DNA of 64,000 nucleotides from Nocardia cyriacigeorgica (GTDB taxonomy: Bacteria; Actinomycetota; Actinomycetes; Mycobacteriales; Mycobacteriaceae): NCBI RefSeq assembly GCF_010868145.1, contig NZ_JAAGUY010000020.1:1-64000 (forward strand). The letters are read 5' to 3'. Shown piece after piece: positions 17,372 to 25,903 of the stretch. The notes beneath the pieces are model-generated. The model was given only the letters and a program-made list of their open reading frames with translations, had not been told where the DNA came from and did not search any database. How positions within the stretch are numbered: the stretch's first letter is position 1; each line of letters starts with the position of its first letter. The position numbers and the translations under genes were made by a program.

Positions 17372-18277
17372 CTACCTGGTGCGAGCACGTCGACCGGCTC
17401 CAGCCGGCGCGGTTCCCGGCTCGGATCCGCGGGCGATCGGCATGCGCACCGAGTTCCCCCATTCGGTCCACGACCCGTCGTAATTACGCACCGATTCGAA
17501 GCCGAGCAGATACTTCAGCACGAACCAGGTGTGACTGGAGCGCTCGCCGACCCTGCTGTACACGACCAGCGCGTCTTCGGCGGCCAGGTCGCGGTAGAGC
17601 GCGTCGAGCTCGGCGCGGGGGCGGAAGCGCCCGTCGGAGTTGAACGCTTCGGTCCACGGGATGTTCATCGCGGTCGGGATATGGCCGCCGCGCAGGGCGA
17701 GATCATCGGGTTCCGACAACGCCTCGCCGCTGTACTCCTCCGGTGACCGCACATCGACCAGCGGCTTGCCGAGGTGGCCGAGCACATCCGAACGAAACGC
17801 GCGGTCGGTGTCGTCGTCGCGGCGCACCGTCGGGTACTCGCTGCGTCCGATGCGGGGCGGTTCGAAGGTGGTGTCGCGTTCCTCGCCGATCCAGGCCTCA
17901 CGGCCGCCGTCGAGCAGCCGGACGTCCTCGTGGCCGAACAGCGTGAGCACCCACAGGGTGTGCGCGGCCTGCGCGTTGCCGCGATCGCCGTAGACGACCA
18001 CGGTGTCGTCGCGGTCGATGCCCTTGGCGCGCATGAGTTCGGTGAACCGGGCGCCATCGATGTAGTCGCGGGTGACGGGGTCGTTGAGGTCACCGCGCCA
18101 GTCGATCTTGGTGGCTCCGGGGACGTGCCCGATGTCATAGAGCAGGATATCTTCGTTCGACTCGATGATCTTCAGCCCGGGAGCGCCGATGTTTGCCGAC
18201 AGCCACTCCGTGGTTACTAGTCGTTGTGGGTGTGAATAGGCACCGAATGCGGAAGTTGGGTCCGGGGCAACGGGCAC
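17372..18277 (-). CDS. sseA: SseA-type two-domain rhodanese with Ser in place of the catalytic Cys
   Basis: 301 residues with two rhodanese domains, about 20-140 and 160-285. The motifs GHVPGATKIDW, DVRSPEEYSGEAL and NYDGSWTEWGN match SseA (M. tuberculosis Rv3283, recalled). The active-site loop in domain 2 should read YCRIGERSSH. Here it reads YSRVGERSSH with Ser241, codon AGC at 17555-17557. Without the sulfur-carrying cysteine, normal sulfurtransferase chemistry is not expected. The rest of the protein is intact and well conserved. GTG start at 18277. Divergent from the three-cysteine regulator across 167 bp. Confidence 0.85.
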   Translation of the reverse strand: MPVAPDPTSAFGAYSHPQRLVTTEWLSANIGAPGLKIIESNEDILLYDIGHVPGATKIDWRGDLNDPVTRDYIDGARFTELMRAKGIDRDDTVVVYGDRGNAQAAHTLWVLTLFGHEDVRLLDGGREAWIGEERDTTFEPPRIGRSEYPTVRRDDDTDRAFRSDVLGHLGKPLVDVRSPEEYSGEALSEPDDLALRGGHIPTAMNIPWTEAFNSDGRFRPRAELDALYRDLAAEDALVVYSRVGERSSHTWFVLKYLLGFESVRNYDGSWTEWGNSVRMPIARGSEPGTAPAGAGRRARTR

Positions 18278-18444
18278 GTCGAGGATCCTTCACGCGAGGT
18301 AGGCGGCGGTAGGGCGGTTTCGGGTCGCACAGTGCATGCTATGTGTGACCCGAAGATGAATCTCGTTTCAGATCACAAATCGGCTGAATGGGCGAATAAG
18401 TCGCACGAGCATCCGATAAAGTCTCTCGGGAGGAGGGGTGAGCT

Positions 18445-19200
18445 ATGTCCGATTCATGGCCGCGGCGGCGACTGCTCGCGATCCTACGTGGCGCAAGCGA
18501 GCCCCTCGACGCCCAGGAGCTGGCCAAGATCACCGGACAGCACGTCACCACCGTCCGCTTCCACCTCGATGTGCTCACTCGCGAGTCCCTGGTTCGCCAG
18601 TTCCAGCAGCCCCCACGAGGCCGTGGACGCCCCCGGATCGGCTACCGCGCTGTGCAGCGAACGGTCGGTTATCAAGAACTGGCCCAGGTGCTCGCCGATC
18701 AGCTCGGTCCCGATGCGCGCCGCCGTGCCGAAGCCGCGGTTGCGGCCGGGCGAGCGTGGGGCGCCAGGCTCGATGTGGTGGAACAACCTGCCGAAACGCT
18801 GGCCGATGCCAAAGACCTGGCCATGTCATTGATGTCGGAACTCGGGTTCGCGCCCGAACGCGATCCCGCGGGCGACACCGACGAGAAGGTCACCATCCGG
18901 CTGACCGCGTGCCCGCTGCGCGAACTTGCCCGCACTCACTCCGAGGTGGTCTGTGGTGTGCATCAGGGGTTGATTCAGGAAGTGCTCGACCGCAACGGCG
19001 CACGGGAGCGGGTCGAGGTCACGCTCGATCCATTCGTGGAGGCCGAGGTCTGCGAGCTGCGGCTGGCCCTGTTCGCTGTCGGGCGTGATCGCTACGACGA
19101 CGGCCCGCGCCCCGAGCCGTCGTCAGTACTCGGACGGCTGACGCCACAGGTCCGCGACACCGACCCCGACGTCGTCGAGCAGCCTGCGCAGAAGTGGTAG
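18445..19200 (+). CDS. winged-helix regulator with three conserved-looking cysteines (SufR/ArsR-like)
   Basis: 251 residues. The N-terminal winged helix (about 5-70) has LAKITGQHVTTVRFHLDVL as recognition region and a basic wing PPRGRGRPRIGY. The C-terminal half carries Cys156 (ACPLREL), Cys170 (VVCGVHQGL) and Cys203 (VCELRL). This pattern resembles the iron-sulfur-binding end of SufR-type repressors, so redox or Fe-S sensing is plausible but inferred. Strong GGAGG before the ATG. It is divergent from sseA, its likely target. Its last 78 bp overlap the end of maf on the other strand. Confidence 0.72.
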   Translation: MSDSWPRRRLLAILRGASEPLDAQELAKITGQHVTTVRFHLDVLTRESLVRQFQQPPRGRGRPRIGYRAVQRTVGYQELAQVLADQLGPDARRRAEAAVAAGRAWGARLDVVEQPAETLADAKDLAMSLMSELGFAPERDPAGDTDEKVTIRLTACPLRELARTHSEVVCGVHQGLIQEVLDRNGARERVEVTLDPFVEAEVCELRLALFAVGRDRYDDGPRPEPSSVLGRLTPQVRDTDPDVVEQPAQKW

Positions 19201-19761
19201 CCCGATCCCGATCACGCTCGATGGATCACCGTCGATACGGTCGACGAACCAGCCGCCGAGTCCGTCGAGGGTGAACGCACCCGCGACCTGCAGCGGCTCA
19301 CCGGTGGCGATATAGGCGTCGAGCGCCTCGGGTTCGGGCTTGGCGAAATGAATCGTGGTGGAACTACAGTCCACCGCCTCGGCCGTCACGGCCCCATCGA
19401 GCAGCCGTAAAACGCAATGTCCAGTGATGAGATCGGCACTGCGCCCGGCCATGGCATTCCAGCGGGCCCGTGCGACCTCGGGCGTGTGTGGTTTGCCCTG
19501 AAGCAAGCCGTCGATCAACAGCATGGAATCGCAGCCGACCACCACACAGTCGGCCGCGAACTCGGGAACCGTCGCGGCGACGACAGCGGCCTTCGCCTTG
19601 GCCAATTCGACGACCACACCCTGCGGCGGGGTATCGGCGGGCAGTGCGTCGGCCACGGCGTCTTCGTCCACGTCCGAGATTCGGACGATGGGGTCGATAC
19701 CCGCCGAACGCAACACCGTGCGCCGGGCAGGGGACGCTGACGCAAGGACCAGTTCGGTCAC
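19123..19761 (-). CDS. maf: Maf-family nucleoside triphosphate pyrophosphatase
   Basis: 212 residues. The N-terminus LVLASASPARRTVL is the Maf signature, followed by CDSMLLIDG and the GLGGWFVDRIDGDPSSVIG segment. Maf proteins hydrolyse non-canonical or methylated nucleotides (or dTTP/UTP) to the monophosphate as housecleaning enzymes. GTG start at 19761, 27 bp after accE5 on the same strand, so it ends the accD5-accE5-maf operon. Its 3' end overlaps the regulator gene antisense. Confidence 0.92.
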   Translation of the reverse strand: MTELVLASASPARRTVLRSAGIDPIVRISDVDEDAVADALPADTPPQGVVVELAKAKAAVVAATVPEFAADCVVVGCDSMLLIDGLLQGKPHTPEVARARWNAMAGRSADLITGHCVLRLLDGAVTAEAVDCSSTTIHFAKPEPEALDAYIATGEPLQVAGAFTLDGLGGWFVDRIDGDPSSVIGIGLPLLRRLLDDVGVGVADLWRQPSEY

Positions 19762-19788
19762 GGTGGATCCCCTCCCGGCACCGGTAGG

Positions 19789-20121
19789 TCAGCGCAGATG
19801 CGACAGCTGCGGGAACGCGTACGGCGAGAACGGCGAGGTGCCGCGGTGCATCATGGTCGGCCTGCCCCAGAAATCATTCGGTCCCTGCGGGCCCTCGGCC
19901 GAGCCGCTACCCGCCGCCGCGGTCAGCACACACACCAGCGCCGCGATCTCCTCATCGGTGGGCGCACCCTTCTCGATGATCAGGAAGGGCTTGTCGCCTG
20001 CGACCGCAGCCAGGGCAGCATCGACGTCGGCGCCGACCACCGCGGCGTCATCGGTAAGCGAGTCGACAGCGAGGTCGAGTTCGGCGGCGGTCAACACATC
20101 TTCATCTGCCACAATCGTCAC
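19789..20121 (-). CDS. accE5: acyl-CoA carboxylase epsilon subunit
   Basis: 110 residues. Actinobacterial epsilon subunits are small and poorly conserved at the N-terminus but share the core FLIIEKGAPTDEEIAALVCVL (residues ~46-66) and a C-terminal FWGRPTMMHRG then PYAFPQLSHLR, all present here. Epsilon links the alpha and beta chains and is needed for full activity. The N-terminal half is rich in Asp and Ala. GTG start at 20121 preceded by GAGAGAGG. It follows accD5 after a 128-bp gap with a stem-loop. Confidence 0.9.
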   Translation of the reverse strand: MTIVADEDVLTAAELDLAVDSLTDDAAVVGADVDAALAAVAGDKPFLIIEKGAPTDEEIAALVCVLTAAAGSGSAEGPQGPNDFWGRPTMMHRGTSPFSPYAFPQLSHLR

Positions 20122-20142
20122 GGTGCCAGATCCTCTCTCTTT

Positions 20143-20175
20143 TCTTGACCAGACGGGGGTGGTGTCCGGTCAAGA
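20143..20175 (-). promoter_or_regulatory. stem-loop in the accD5-accE5 spacer
   Basis: TCTTGACC (20143-20150) pairs with GGTCAAGA (20168-20175), with GAC/GTC continuing inside after one mismatch. On the transcript it stands ~75 nt after the accD5 stop and ~22 nt before the accE5 start. It may trim or attenuate the message so that beta is made in excess over epsilon. A second small dyad (TTGCAT-CA-ATGCAA) lies at 20202-20215. Confidence 0.45.
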
Positions 20176-20249
20176 GACGCAATCATCGTCGGATTCACTC
20201 ATTGCATCAATGCAACCAGTGTGCGCGGCTCAACGAGGGTATCGCTGAT

Positions 20250-21890
20250 TCACAGCGGAATGTTGCCGTGTTTCTTCGGCGGGAGGGTCACCATCTTGCG
20301 TTCGAGCAGTCGCAGCGCGGAGACGATCTGACCGCGAGTGTGCGACGGCGGGATGACCGCATCCACGTATCCGCGCTCGGCGGCGACGTACGGGTTCACC
20401 AACGTGTCCTCGTACTCGTTCTGGAGCTCGAGCCGCAGCGCATCGACGTCGGCGCCCTCTTTGGCGGCCTCCTGCAACTGCTTGCGATAGACGAATCCGA
20501 CGGCCCCCGAGGCGCCCATGACGGCGATCTGCGCGGTGGGCCACGCCAGGTTCACATCGGCACCCATATGCTTGGAACCCATGACGTCGTAGGCGCCGCC
20601 GTAGGCCTTGCGAGTGATGATCGTGATTTTGCCCACAGTGGCCTCACCGTAGGCGTAGAGCAGCTTCGCGCCGCGCCGGATGATGCCGTTGTATTCCTGT
20701 CCGGTACCGGGCAGGAAGCCGGGAACGTCGACCAGCGTGATGATCGGAATGTTGAACGCGTCGCAGGTACGCACGAAGCGCGCGGCCTTCTCCGAGGCAT
20801 CGATATCGAGGCAGCCGGCGAACTGGGTCGGCTGGTTCGCGACGATGCCGACGCTGCGGCCGTCGACCCGGCCGAAGCCGACGATGATGTTCATCGCGCG
20901 CTCGGCCTGCACCTCGAGGAACTCGTCGTCGTCGAGCAGGCGACGGATGACCTCGTGCATGTCGTAGGGCTGATTCGGCGAGTCCGGGATCAGCGTGTCC
21001 AGCTCGAGGTCTTCTTCGGTGAGCGAGTCCTCGATGGCGCCGTCGATCGGATCGGTGGCGGGGAAGCGCGGTGCCTCGGCGCGGTTGTTGCTCGGCAGGT
21101 AGGACAGCAGATCCTTGACGTAGTCGAGGGCGTCCTGCTCACCGGAGGCGACGTAGTGCGCGACACCGGACTTGGTCATGTGGGTGTGCGCGCCACCCAG
21201 CTCCTCCATGGTGACTTCCTCACCGGTGACCGTCTTGATGACGTCGGGGCCGGTGACGAACATCTGGCTGGTCTGGTCGACCATCACCACGAAGTCGGTC
21301 AGTGCGGGGGAGTACACGTGGCCACCGGCGGCGGGGCCCATGATCAGCGAGATCTGCGGGATCACGCCGGAAGCCTGGATGTTGCGGTGGAAGATCTCGC
21401 CGTAGAGGCCGAGCGAGACGACGCCCTCCTGGATGCGGGCGCCCGCGCCCTCGTTGATACCGATCAGCGGACGGCCGGTCTTGATCGCCAGGTCCATGAC
21501 CTTGACGATCTTTTCGCCGTAGACCTCGCCGAGGCTGCCACCGAAGACGGTGACGTCCTGGCTGAAGATGCACACGTCGCGGCCGTCGATGGTGCCGTAA
21601 CCGGTGACGACGCCGTCGCCGAGCGGACGGTTGTTCTCCAGGCCGAAGTTCACGCTGCGGTGCCGTGCCAGGGCGTCCAGCTCGACGAAGGAGCCCTCGT
21701 CGAGCAGGGCGATGATGCGTTCGCGGGCGGTCATCTTGCCCTTGGCGTGGACCTTGTCGACTGCGGCCTCACCCATCGGGTGCTGGGCCTCTTCGAGCCG
21801 ATTCCGCAGGTCAGCCAGCTTGCCGGCGGTGGTGTGGATATCTGGGGCACCCGCCGGACCCGGCGAAGGCTGCTGCTGGACACTCGTCAT
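20250..21890 (-). CDS. accD5: acyl-CoA carboxylase beta chain (propionyl/acyl-CoA carboxyltransferase)
   Basis: 546 residues of the biotin-dependent carboxyltransferase family, with paired crotonase-like halves. Features include the oxyanion-hole GGSLGEVYGEKI, MGPAAGGHVYSPAL, the central DVPGFLPGTGQEYNGIIRRGAKLLYAYGEA region split around 370-410, and the C-terminal RGYVDAVIPPSHTRGQI. Synteny with accE5, maf and birA points to AccD5, the carboxyltransferase making methylmalonyl-CoA for methyl-branched lipids. It is divergent from birA. Confidence 0.94.
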   Translation of the reverse strand: MTSVQQQPSPGPAGAPDIHTTAGKLADLRNRLEEAQHPMGEAAVDKVHAKGKMTARERIIALLDEGSFVELDALARHRSVNFGLENNRPLGDGVVTGYGTIDGRDVCIFSQDVTVFGGSLGEVYGEKIVKVMDLAIKTGRPLIGINEGAGARIQEGVVSLGLYGEIFHRNIQASGVIPQISLIMGPAAGGHVYSPALTDFVVMVDQTSQMFVTGPDVIKTVTGEEVTMEELGGAHTHMTKSGVAHYVASGEQDALDYVKDLLSYLPSNNRAEAPRFPATDPIDGAIEDSLTEEDLELDTLIPDSPNQPYDMHEVIRRLLDDDEFLEVQAERAMNIIVGFGRVDGRSVGIVANQPTQFAGCLDIDASEKAARFVRTCDAFNIPIITLVDVPGFLPGTGQEYNGIIRRGAKLLYAYGEATVGKITIITRKAYGGAYDVMGSKHMGADVNLAWPTAQIAVMGASGAVGFVYRKQLQEAAKEGADVDALRLELQNEYEDTLVNPYVAAERGYVDAVIPPSHTRGQIVSALRLLERKMVTLPPKKHGNIPL

Positions 21891-22060
21891 GGGTCGGAGT
21901 GTAACCAGTACCAGGACCGGCTGTTAACCCAGGACGGTCTACCAGTCAGTAGAAAACCGCAGGTGGGCGCGGGTCGGTACAGAAAATCGGTTTCTTTCCC
22001 GATGGGCTTCGCAATACCCTGTGAGCGTTCGTTTTTCGAGCTCAGGGGAGGAGATCGAGC
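21891..22060. other. gene-free stretch between accD5 and the birA side
   Basis: About 170 bp with no credible reading frame. It must hold the accD5 promoter and that of the plus-strand genes. A short dyad, ATCGG-N8-CCGAT, lies near 21985-22002, and an unusually AT-rich run follows (CGTTTTTCGAG), ending in AGGGGAGGAG just before the ATG at 22061. Confidence 0.5.
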
Positions 22061-22414
22061 ATGTGGGAATGGGGTAGAACCGTGGCCGAACACGCCGCGG
22101 TGGCAGCGTTCACCCAACCGGTCGCGGAGCCGGAGCCGAAGTACACCCAAGGCGAGGCCACCGCAGAATCCGGATTCACCGAGGAAGCCTCGGAAGCCGA
22201 GATCGAGGGCCGGCGCGCGCTGCCGCGGGCCGGCGCGTCCGGCCGATTTCGACCTCGCGAGGTAGAGCCGTCTTCTACGAGTAGCCTGCGGTGGTGCAGA
22301 GGCCACCGTTGGATGCAGAGCAGTTGCGGCGCAGCATCGCCGGTAACGCGGAGTTGTCGTTCTACCGTGGAATCGAGGTGGTGGAGACGACCGGATCGAC
22401 CAACGCGGATCTGA
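22061..22414 (+). CDS. possible small acidic protein upstream of birA
   Basis: The ATG at 22061 follows a strong GGGGAGGAG ribosome site. The first ~70 codons show the GC-rich third positions expected of coding DNA and encode an acidic Glu/Ala/Pro-rich chain (AEPEPKYTQGEATAESGF). The frame stays open through the birA start and ends at 22414, 124 bp inside birA. The later part looks like an out-of-frame shadow of birA, so the real product may be shorter, or a frameshift may hide its true end. No family recognised. Confidence 0.35.
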   Translation: MWEWGRTVAEHAAVAAFTQPVAEPEPKYTQGEATAESGFTEEASEAEIEGRRALPRAGASGRFRPREVEPSSTSSLRWCRGHRWMQSSCGAASPVTRSCRSTVESRWWRRPDRPTRI

Positions 22415-23091
22415 TCGCCAGGGCCGCCGATCCGCAGGTCGACCGGATCGCGCTGCTGGCCGAAACACAGGAGCACGGACGCGGCAGGCACGCCCGGGTC
22501 TGGGTGAGTCCGCCGCGCGCGCAGATCTCCCTGTCGGTGCTGGTGCGGCTGCGGGGTATCGATCCGAATGCGCTCGGCTGGCTACCCCTGTTGACAGGTG
22601 TCGCCGTGGTGGATGCGCTGCGGACGACCGCGTCGGTGCCCGCGATGCTCAAATGGCCCAATGACGTCCTGATCGAGGGCCGCAAGGTCGCGGGCATCCT
22701 CGCGGAAGTGGCGGCGAGCGGCGCGGACCCCGCGGTGGTGGTCGGCGTCGGGGTGAACGTGAGCCTCACCGAGGACGAGCTTCCGGTACCGAACGCGACC
22801 TCGCTGGCACTGTCGGGTGCCGCGGCCACCGACCGCACCGCACTGGCGCGGTCGATGCTGACCGAGTTCGCCCGCCGGCTCACGGCCTGGCAGGGCGCGG
22901 GATGGGCGGTGGACGGGCTCGCCGCCGACTATCGCGAACGGTGCGCGACTCTCGGCGCCCGGGTACGCGCCGACCTGCCAGGAGGGCGGGCGCTGACCGG
23001 AATCGCGACCGATGTCGACGCGGCGGGCCGGCTGCTCATCGGCGATCAGCCGGTCTCGGCAGGCGACGTCACCCACCTGCGGCCGGAATAG
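22291..23091 (+). CDS. birA: biotin-[acetyl-CoA-carboxylase] ligase
   Basis: 266 residues, group I biotin ligase without the DNA-binding domain. TGSTNAD near 35-40 and GRGRHAR at 63-69 form the biotinyl-AMP site (the usual GRGRRGR with His). KWPNDVL begins at Lys121, then GRKVAGIL. The C-terminal SH3-like domain ends at YRERCATLGARVR and beyond. It attaches biotin to Lys566 of the nearby AccA3. GTG start at 22291. Divergent from accD5, as in M. tuberculosis. Confidence 0.94.
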   Translation: MVQRPPLDAEQLRRSIAGNAELSFYRGIEVVETTGSTNADLIARAADPQVDRIALLAETQEHGRGRHARVWVSPPRAQISLSVLVRLRGIDPNALGWLPLLTGVAVVDALRTTASVPAMLKWPNDVLIEGRKVAGILAEVAASGADPAVVVGVGVNVSLTEDELPVPNATSLALSGAAATDRTALARSMLTEFARRLTAWQGAGWAVDGLAADYRERCATLGARVRADLPGGRALTGIATDVDAAGRLLIGDQPVSAGDVTHLRPE

Positions 23092-23327
23092 CCGGCCCCT
23101 CACACCCGTCTTGGTCACACGCGCCTCCAGTGTGATTGGGGGGCAGACGTATCCGATCCATCTACCGGGTTCTATACGCCGTCGGGCGGGCAAGAGGTGT
23201 GAGGCGGGGGAAACCGGGTCGAGCGGCTCGATCACGGTGTGCGCCACCGTGCGTCGGCTGACGTTCGTGCAGCACAACGACGTTGCGCGTCGGTCATTTC
23301 GGCATCTCGAGCGGTAGGGTTCGGCAT

Positions 23328-23858
23328 ATGGGTTATCCGGAGGACGTCCTGGCGCCCGACGAAGAGCTGATTCTGCATCGTCATCCGCATTGGAAGATGC
23401 TGTTCTGGCCGGTTGTGACGTTGATCGTCGCCACCGCGCTCGCCGGCTTCGCCGGTGGTCTCGCCTGGCGCAACACCGAGTCGCCGGGCCGGTCGATCCT
23501 GCTGCTGGTGATCTTCCTGCTGTGGTTGTTCATCATCATATGGCGTTGTGTCGTACCGCTGATCAGCTGGAAGTCGACGCATTTCATCATCACCCAGCGC
23601 CGGGTGCTCGTCCGTCAGGGCGTGATCACCCATACCGGCATCGATATCCCGATGAGCCGGATCTCCAGCGTCCAGTTCCGGCACGGATTGTTCGATCGGC
23701 TGCTCGGCACCGGCACCCTGATCATCGGATCGTCGTCGGAGGAACCGCTCGAGTACGACGACATCCCGGCGGTGCAGCAGGTGCATGCCCTGCTCTACCA
23801 CCAGGTGTTCGAGGTCGAGCGTCGTGGCCACCACGACGATTCGCACGGCTATCGGTGA
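23328..23858 (+). CDS. PH-domain membrane protein (bPH2 type)
   Basis: 176 residues. EDVLAPDEELILHRHPHWKML leads into two hydrophobic helices (about 24-44 and 58-76). A bacterial PH domain follows, with the signature STHFIITQRRVLVRQGVITHTGIDIPMSRI and GTLIIGSS. It matches the conserved gene next to birA in mycobacteria (Rv3278c, recalled). The function of the family is unknown. Its C-terminal tail is His- and Arg-rich. The ATG at 23328 is chosen because the family motif starts there. Confidence 0.88.
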   Translation: MGYPEDVLAPDEELILHRHPHWKMLFWPVVTLIVATALAGFAGGLAWRNTESPGRSILLLVIFLLWLFIIIWRCVVPLISWKSTHFIITQRRVLVRQGVITHTGIDIPMSRISSVQFRHGLFDRLLGTGTLIIGSSSEEPLEYDDIPAVQQVHALLYHQVFEVERRGHHDDSHGYR

Positions 23859-23898
23859 GCTGCGCGTCGGTTGCCGCGCGGGTCCGTAATCTTGCTCT

Positions 23899-24576
23899 AT
23901 GACCGCTGTACTGCTGGCCGAGGACGATGAGGCCATCGCCGCACCGCTGTCGCGGGCACTGGGCAGGGAAGGCTATTCGGTCACCGTCGAACGCTTCGGT
24001 CCCGCAGTGCTGCGCCGCGCACTCGAGGGCAACCATGATCTGCTGATCCTCGACCTCGGATTGCCGGGTATGGACGGTCTAGAGGTGTGCCGTCAGGTGC
24101 GGGCGCGCGGTGCCGACCTGGCGGTGTTGATGCTGACCGCCCGCACCGACGAGGTGGACTTCGTCGTGGGACTCGACGCGGGCGCCGACGACTACGTCGG
24201 GAAACCGTTCCGTCTGGCCGAACTGTTGGCCCGGGTGCGAGCCCTGCTGCGGCGCAGCGGAATCGGTGACGATACCGTCGAGGTCGGCGGTATCCGGCTG
24301 GAGCCCGCGGCCCGTCGGGTATTGGTCAACGGGGTCGAGGTCGGCCTGGCGAACAAGGAGTACGAGCTGCTCAAGGTGCTGATCGACCGGGCCGGGCAGG
24401 TGGTCTCGCGCGAGACGATCCTGCGTGAGGTCTGGGGTGATGCCGAACTGCGCGGTTCCAAGACGCTCGATATGCATATGTCCTGGCTCCGTCGCAAGAT
24501 CGGCGACGAGGGCCCGATGGCCGAGCGGCGCATCGTCACCGTGCGCGGTGTCGGCTTCCGGCTGAATACCGACTGA
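23899..24576 (+). CDS. OmpR-family response regulator
   Basis: 225 residues. The receiver domain has the acidic pair LAEDDE, phospho-acceptor Asp52 (LILDLGLPG) and the conserved TAR and KPF segments. The C-terminal winged helix runs from ~125 to 225, with LANKEYELLKVLIDRAGQVVSRE and the RRKIGDE wing region. The kinase gene starts 1 bp after its stop, so the two form one transcript. The target is not readable, although PH-domain and GtrA envelope genes are adjacent. Confidence 0.93.
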   Translation: MTAVLLAEDDEAIAAPLSRALGREGYSVTVERFGPAVLRRALEGNHDLLILDLGLPGMDGLEVCRQVRARGADLAVLMLTARTDEVDFVVGLDAGADDYVGKPFRLAELLARVRALLRRSGIGDDTVEVGGIRLEPAARRVLVNGVEVGLANKEYELLKVLIDRAGQVVSRETILREVWGDAELRGSKTLDMHMSWLRRKIGDEGPMAERRIVTVRGVGFRLNTD

Positions 24577-24577
24577 C

Positions 24578-25888
24578 GTGCGGCGTCGGATTCTGCGGTC
24601 GATGCTGACCGTGCTCATGCTCACCACGGTGGCACTCGGTGTTCCACTCACCTACACCGCGTGGCTGTGGGTCGAAGACATCACCAGAAACGATCTGCAG
24701 AGCCGTCTCGAGCGGATCGCGGTCGAGGTCATCGCCCAGGAGCGCGACGACGGCCGGGTCCACGATGGGCTCGATCTGCGCACGGTGCGGCCGCTGGTGC
24801 CCGAGGACGGCCGGCTCACCATCGTCTACCCGGCGCCGCACGACAACGCCTCACAGGTCGATATCGGGGCCGAGCGGGTCCGCGACCCATTGCTGGAATC
24901 GCTGTCCATGGGTGCGTCCGGATCGTTGCGGCTCGAGGTGCCCTCCGCGCCGATGCATGCCAGACAGCGTCAGGCCGTTGCCGTCGTCGGGCTGGCCGTG
25001 CTGGCCTCCCTCGGCGCGGCGGTGGCGGTGGCGGTGGTGACCGCGCGCCGGGTCGCCGACCCGTTGCGCGATGTCGCGGCGCGCGCGGCCCGGCTGGCGA
25101 TGGGCGATTTCCGGCCCGATCCGCGCAGGCACGGCATCGCCGAGCTGGATCGGGTGTCCGATGTGCTCGATTCGGCGACGGTCGAGATCGCCGGGCGCCT
25201 GCAACGTGAGCATGCGCTGGTCGCCGATGTCTCTCATCAGCTGCGCAGCAGGTTGACCGCGGTGCGGTTGCGGCTGGACGAGCTGTCCGCCCACCGTGAC
25301 CCGGATGTGGTGCACGAGGCCGAGGAGGCGATGGCGCAGGTCGACCGGCTGACCGAGGCGATCGACGATCTGGTGCGGGCCTCACGCGACGAGGACGCCA
25401 CCGAACGCGATCCGGTCCCGGTGATGGATGAACTGCGCGGCATCGTCACCGAATGGACTCATCCGTTCACCGAGGCCGGGCGCACGCTCGAGCTGACCGG
25501 TGACCGACAACTGCGCGCCCCCATTACCGGTTCCCGGTTGCGGGAGGCGGTGGCGGTGTTGATCGACAACGCGCTGATGCACGGCGGCGGCACCTGCACG
25601 GTGTCGGTGCGTACGGTGCGGCCGGGCGGGGACCGGGAGCCGTTGGTGTGTGTGGAGATCGCCGACGAGGGCGACGGTGTCAGCGACGAGCTGGCCCCGC
25701 ACATCTTCGACCGCGGCTTCTCGGGTGCGGGATCGACCGGGGTGGGGCTCGCGCTGGCGCGTGCGCTGATCGAGGCCGACGGTGGGCGACTGGAATTGCA
25801 GCGGCGCAGGCCCGCGTTGTTCGCGGTGTTCCTCGGAGCGCCGCCGACGACGCGTCAGGCGAATGGAGTGGTTGGGGAGCCGCGGTAG
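24578..25888 (+). CDS. sensor histidine kinase partner of the OmpR regulator
   Basis: 436 residues. Membrane helix 1 is at ~8-30 and helix 2 at ~132-155, enclosing a ~100-residue extracellular sensor domain. A HAMP linker ends near 210. The dimerisation box has His220 in VSHQLRSRLTAV; the usual E after SH is Q. The ATPase domain has DNALMHGGG (N box), ADEGDGV (G1) and GVGLALARAL (G2). GTG start. The stimulus is unknown. Confidence 0.92.
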   Translation: MRRRILRSMLTVLMLTTVALGVPLTYTAWLWVEDITRNDLQSRLERIAVEVIAQERDDGRVHDGLDLRTVRPLVPEDGRLTIVYPAPHDNASQVDIGAERVRDPLLESLSMGASGSLRLEVPSAPMHARQRQAVAVVGLAVLASLGAAVAVAVVTARRVADPLRDVAARAARLAMGDFRPDPRRHGIAELDRVSDVLDSATVEIAGRLQREHALVADVSHQLRSRLTAVRLRLDELSAHRDPDVVHEAEEAMAQVDRLTEAIDDLVRASRDEDATERDPVPVMDELRGIVTEWTHPFTEAGRTLELTGDRQLRAPITGSRLREAVAVLIDNALMHGGGTCTVSVRTVRPGGDREPLVCVEIADEGDGVSDELAPHIFDRGFSGAGSTGVGLALARALIEADGGRLELQRRRPALFAVFLGAPPTTRQANGVVGEPR

Positions 25889-25903
25889 AGCAGTGCTCGC
25901 AGG

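Noticed and set aside
20145..22265. 706-codon open frame on the plus strand
   Set aside because: Antisense to accD5 throughout; Asp/Gly/His-rich low-complexity product without any domain.
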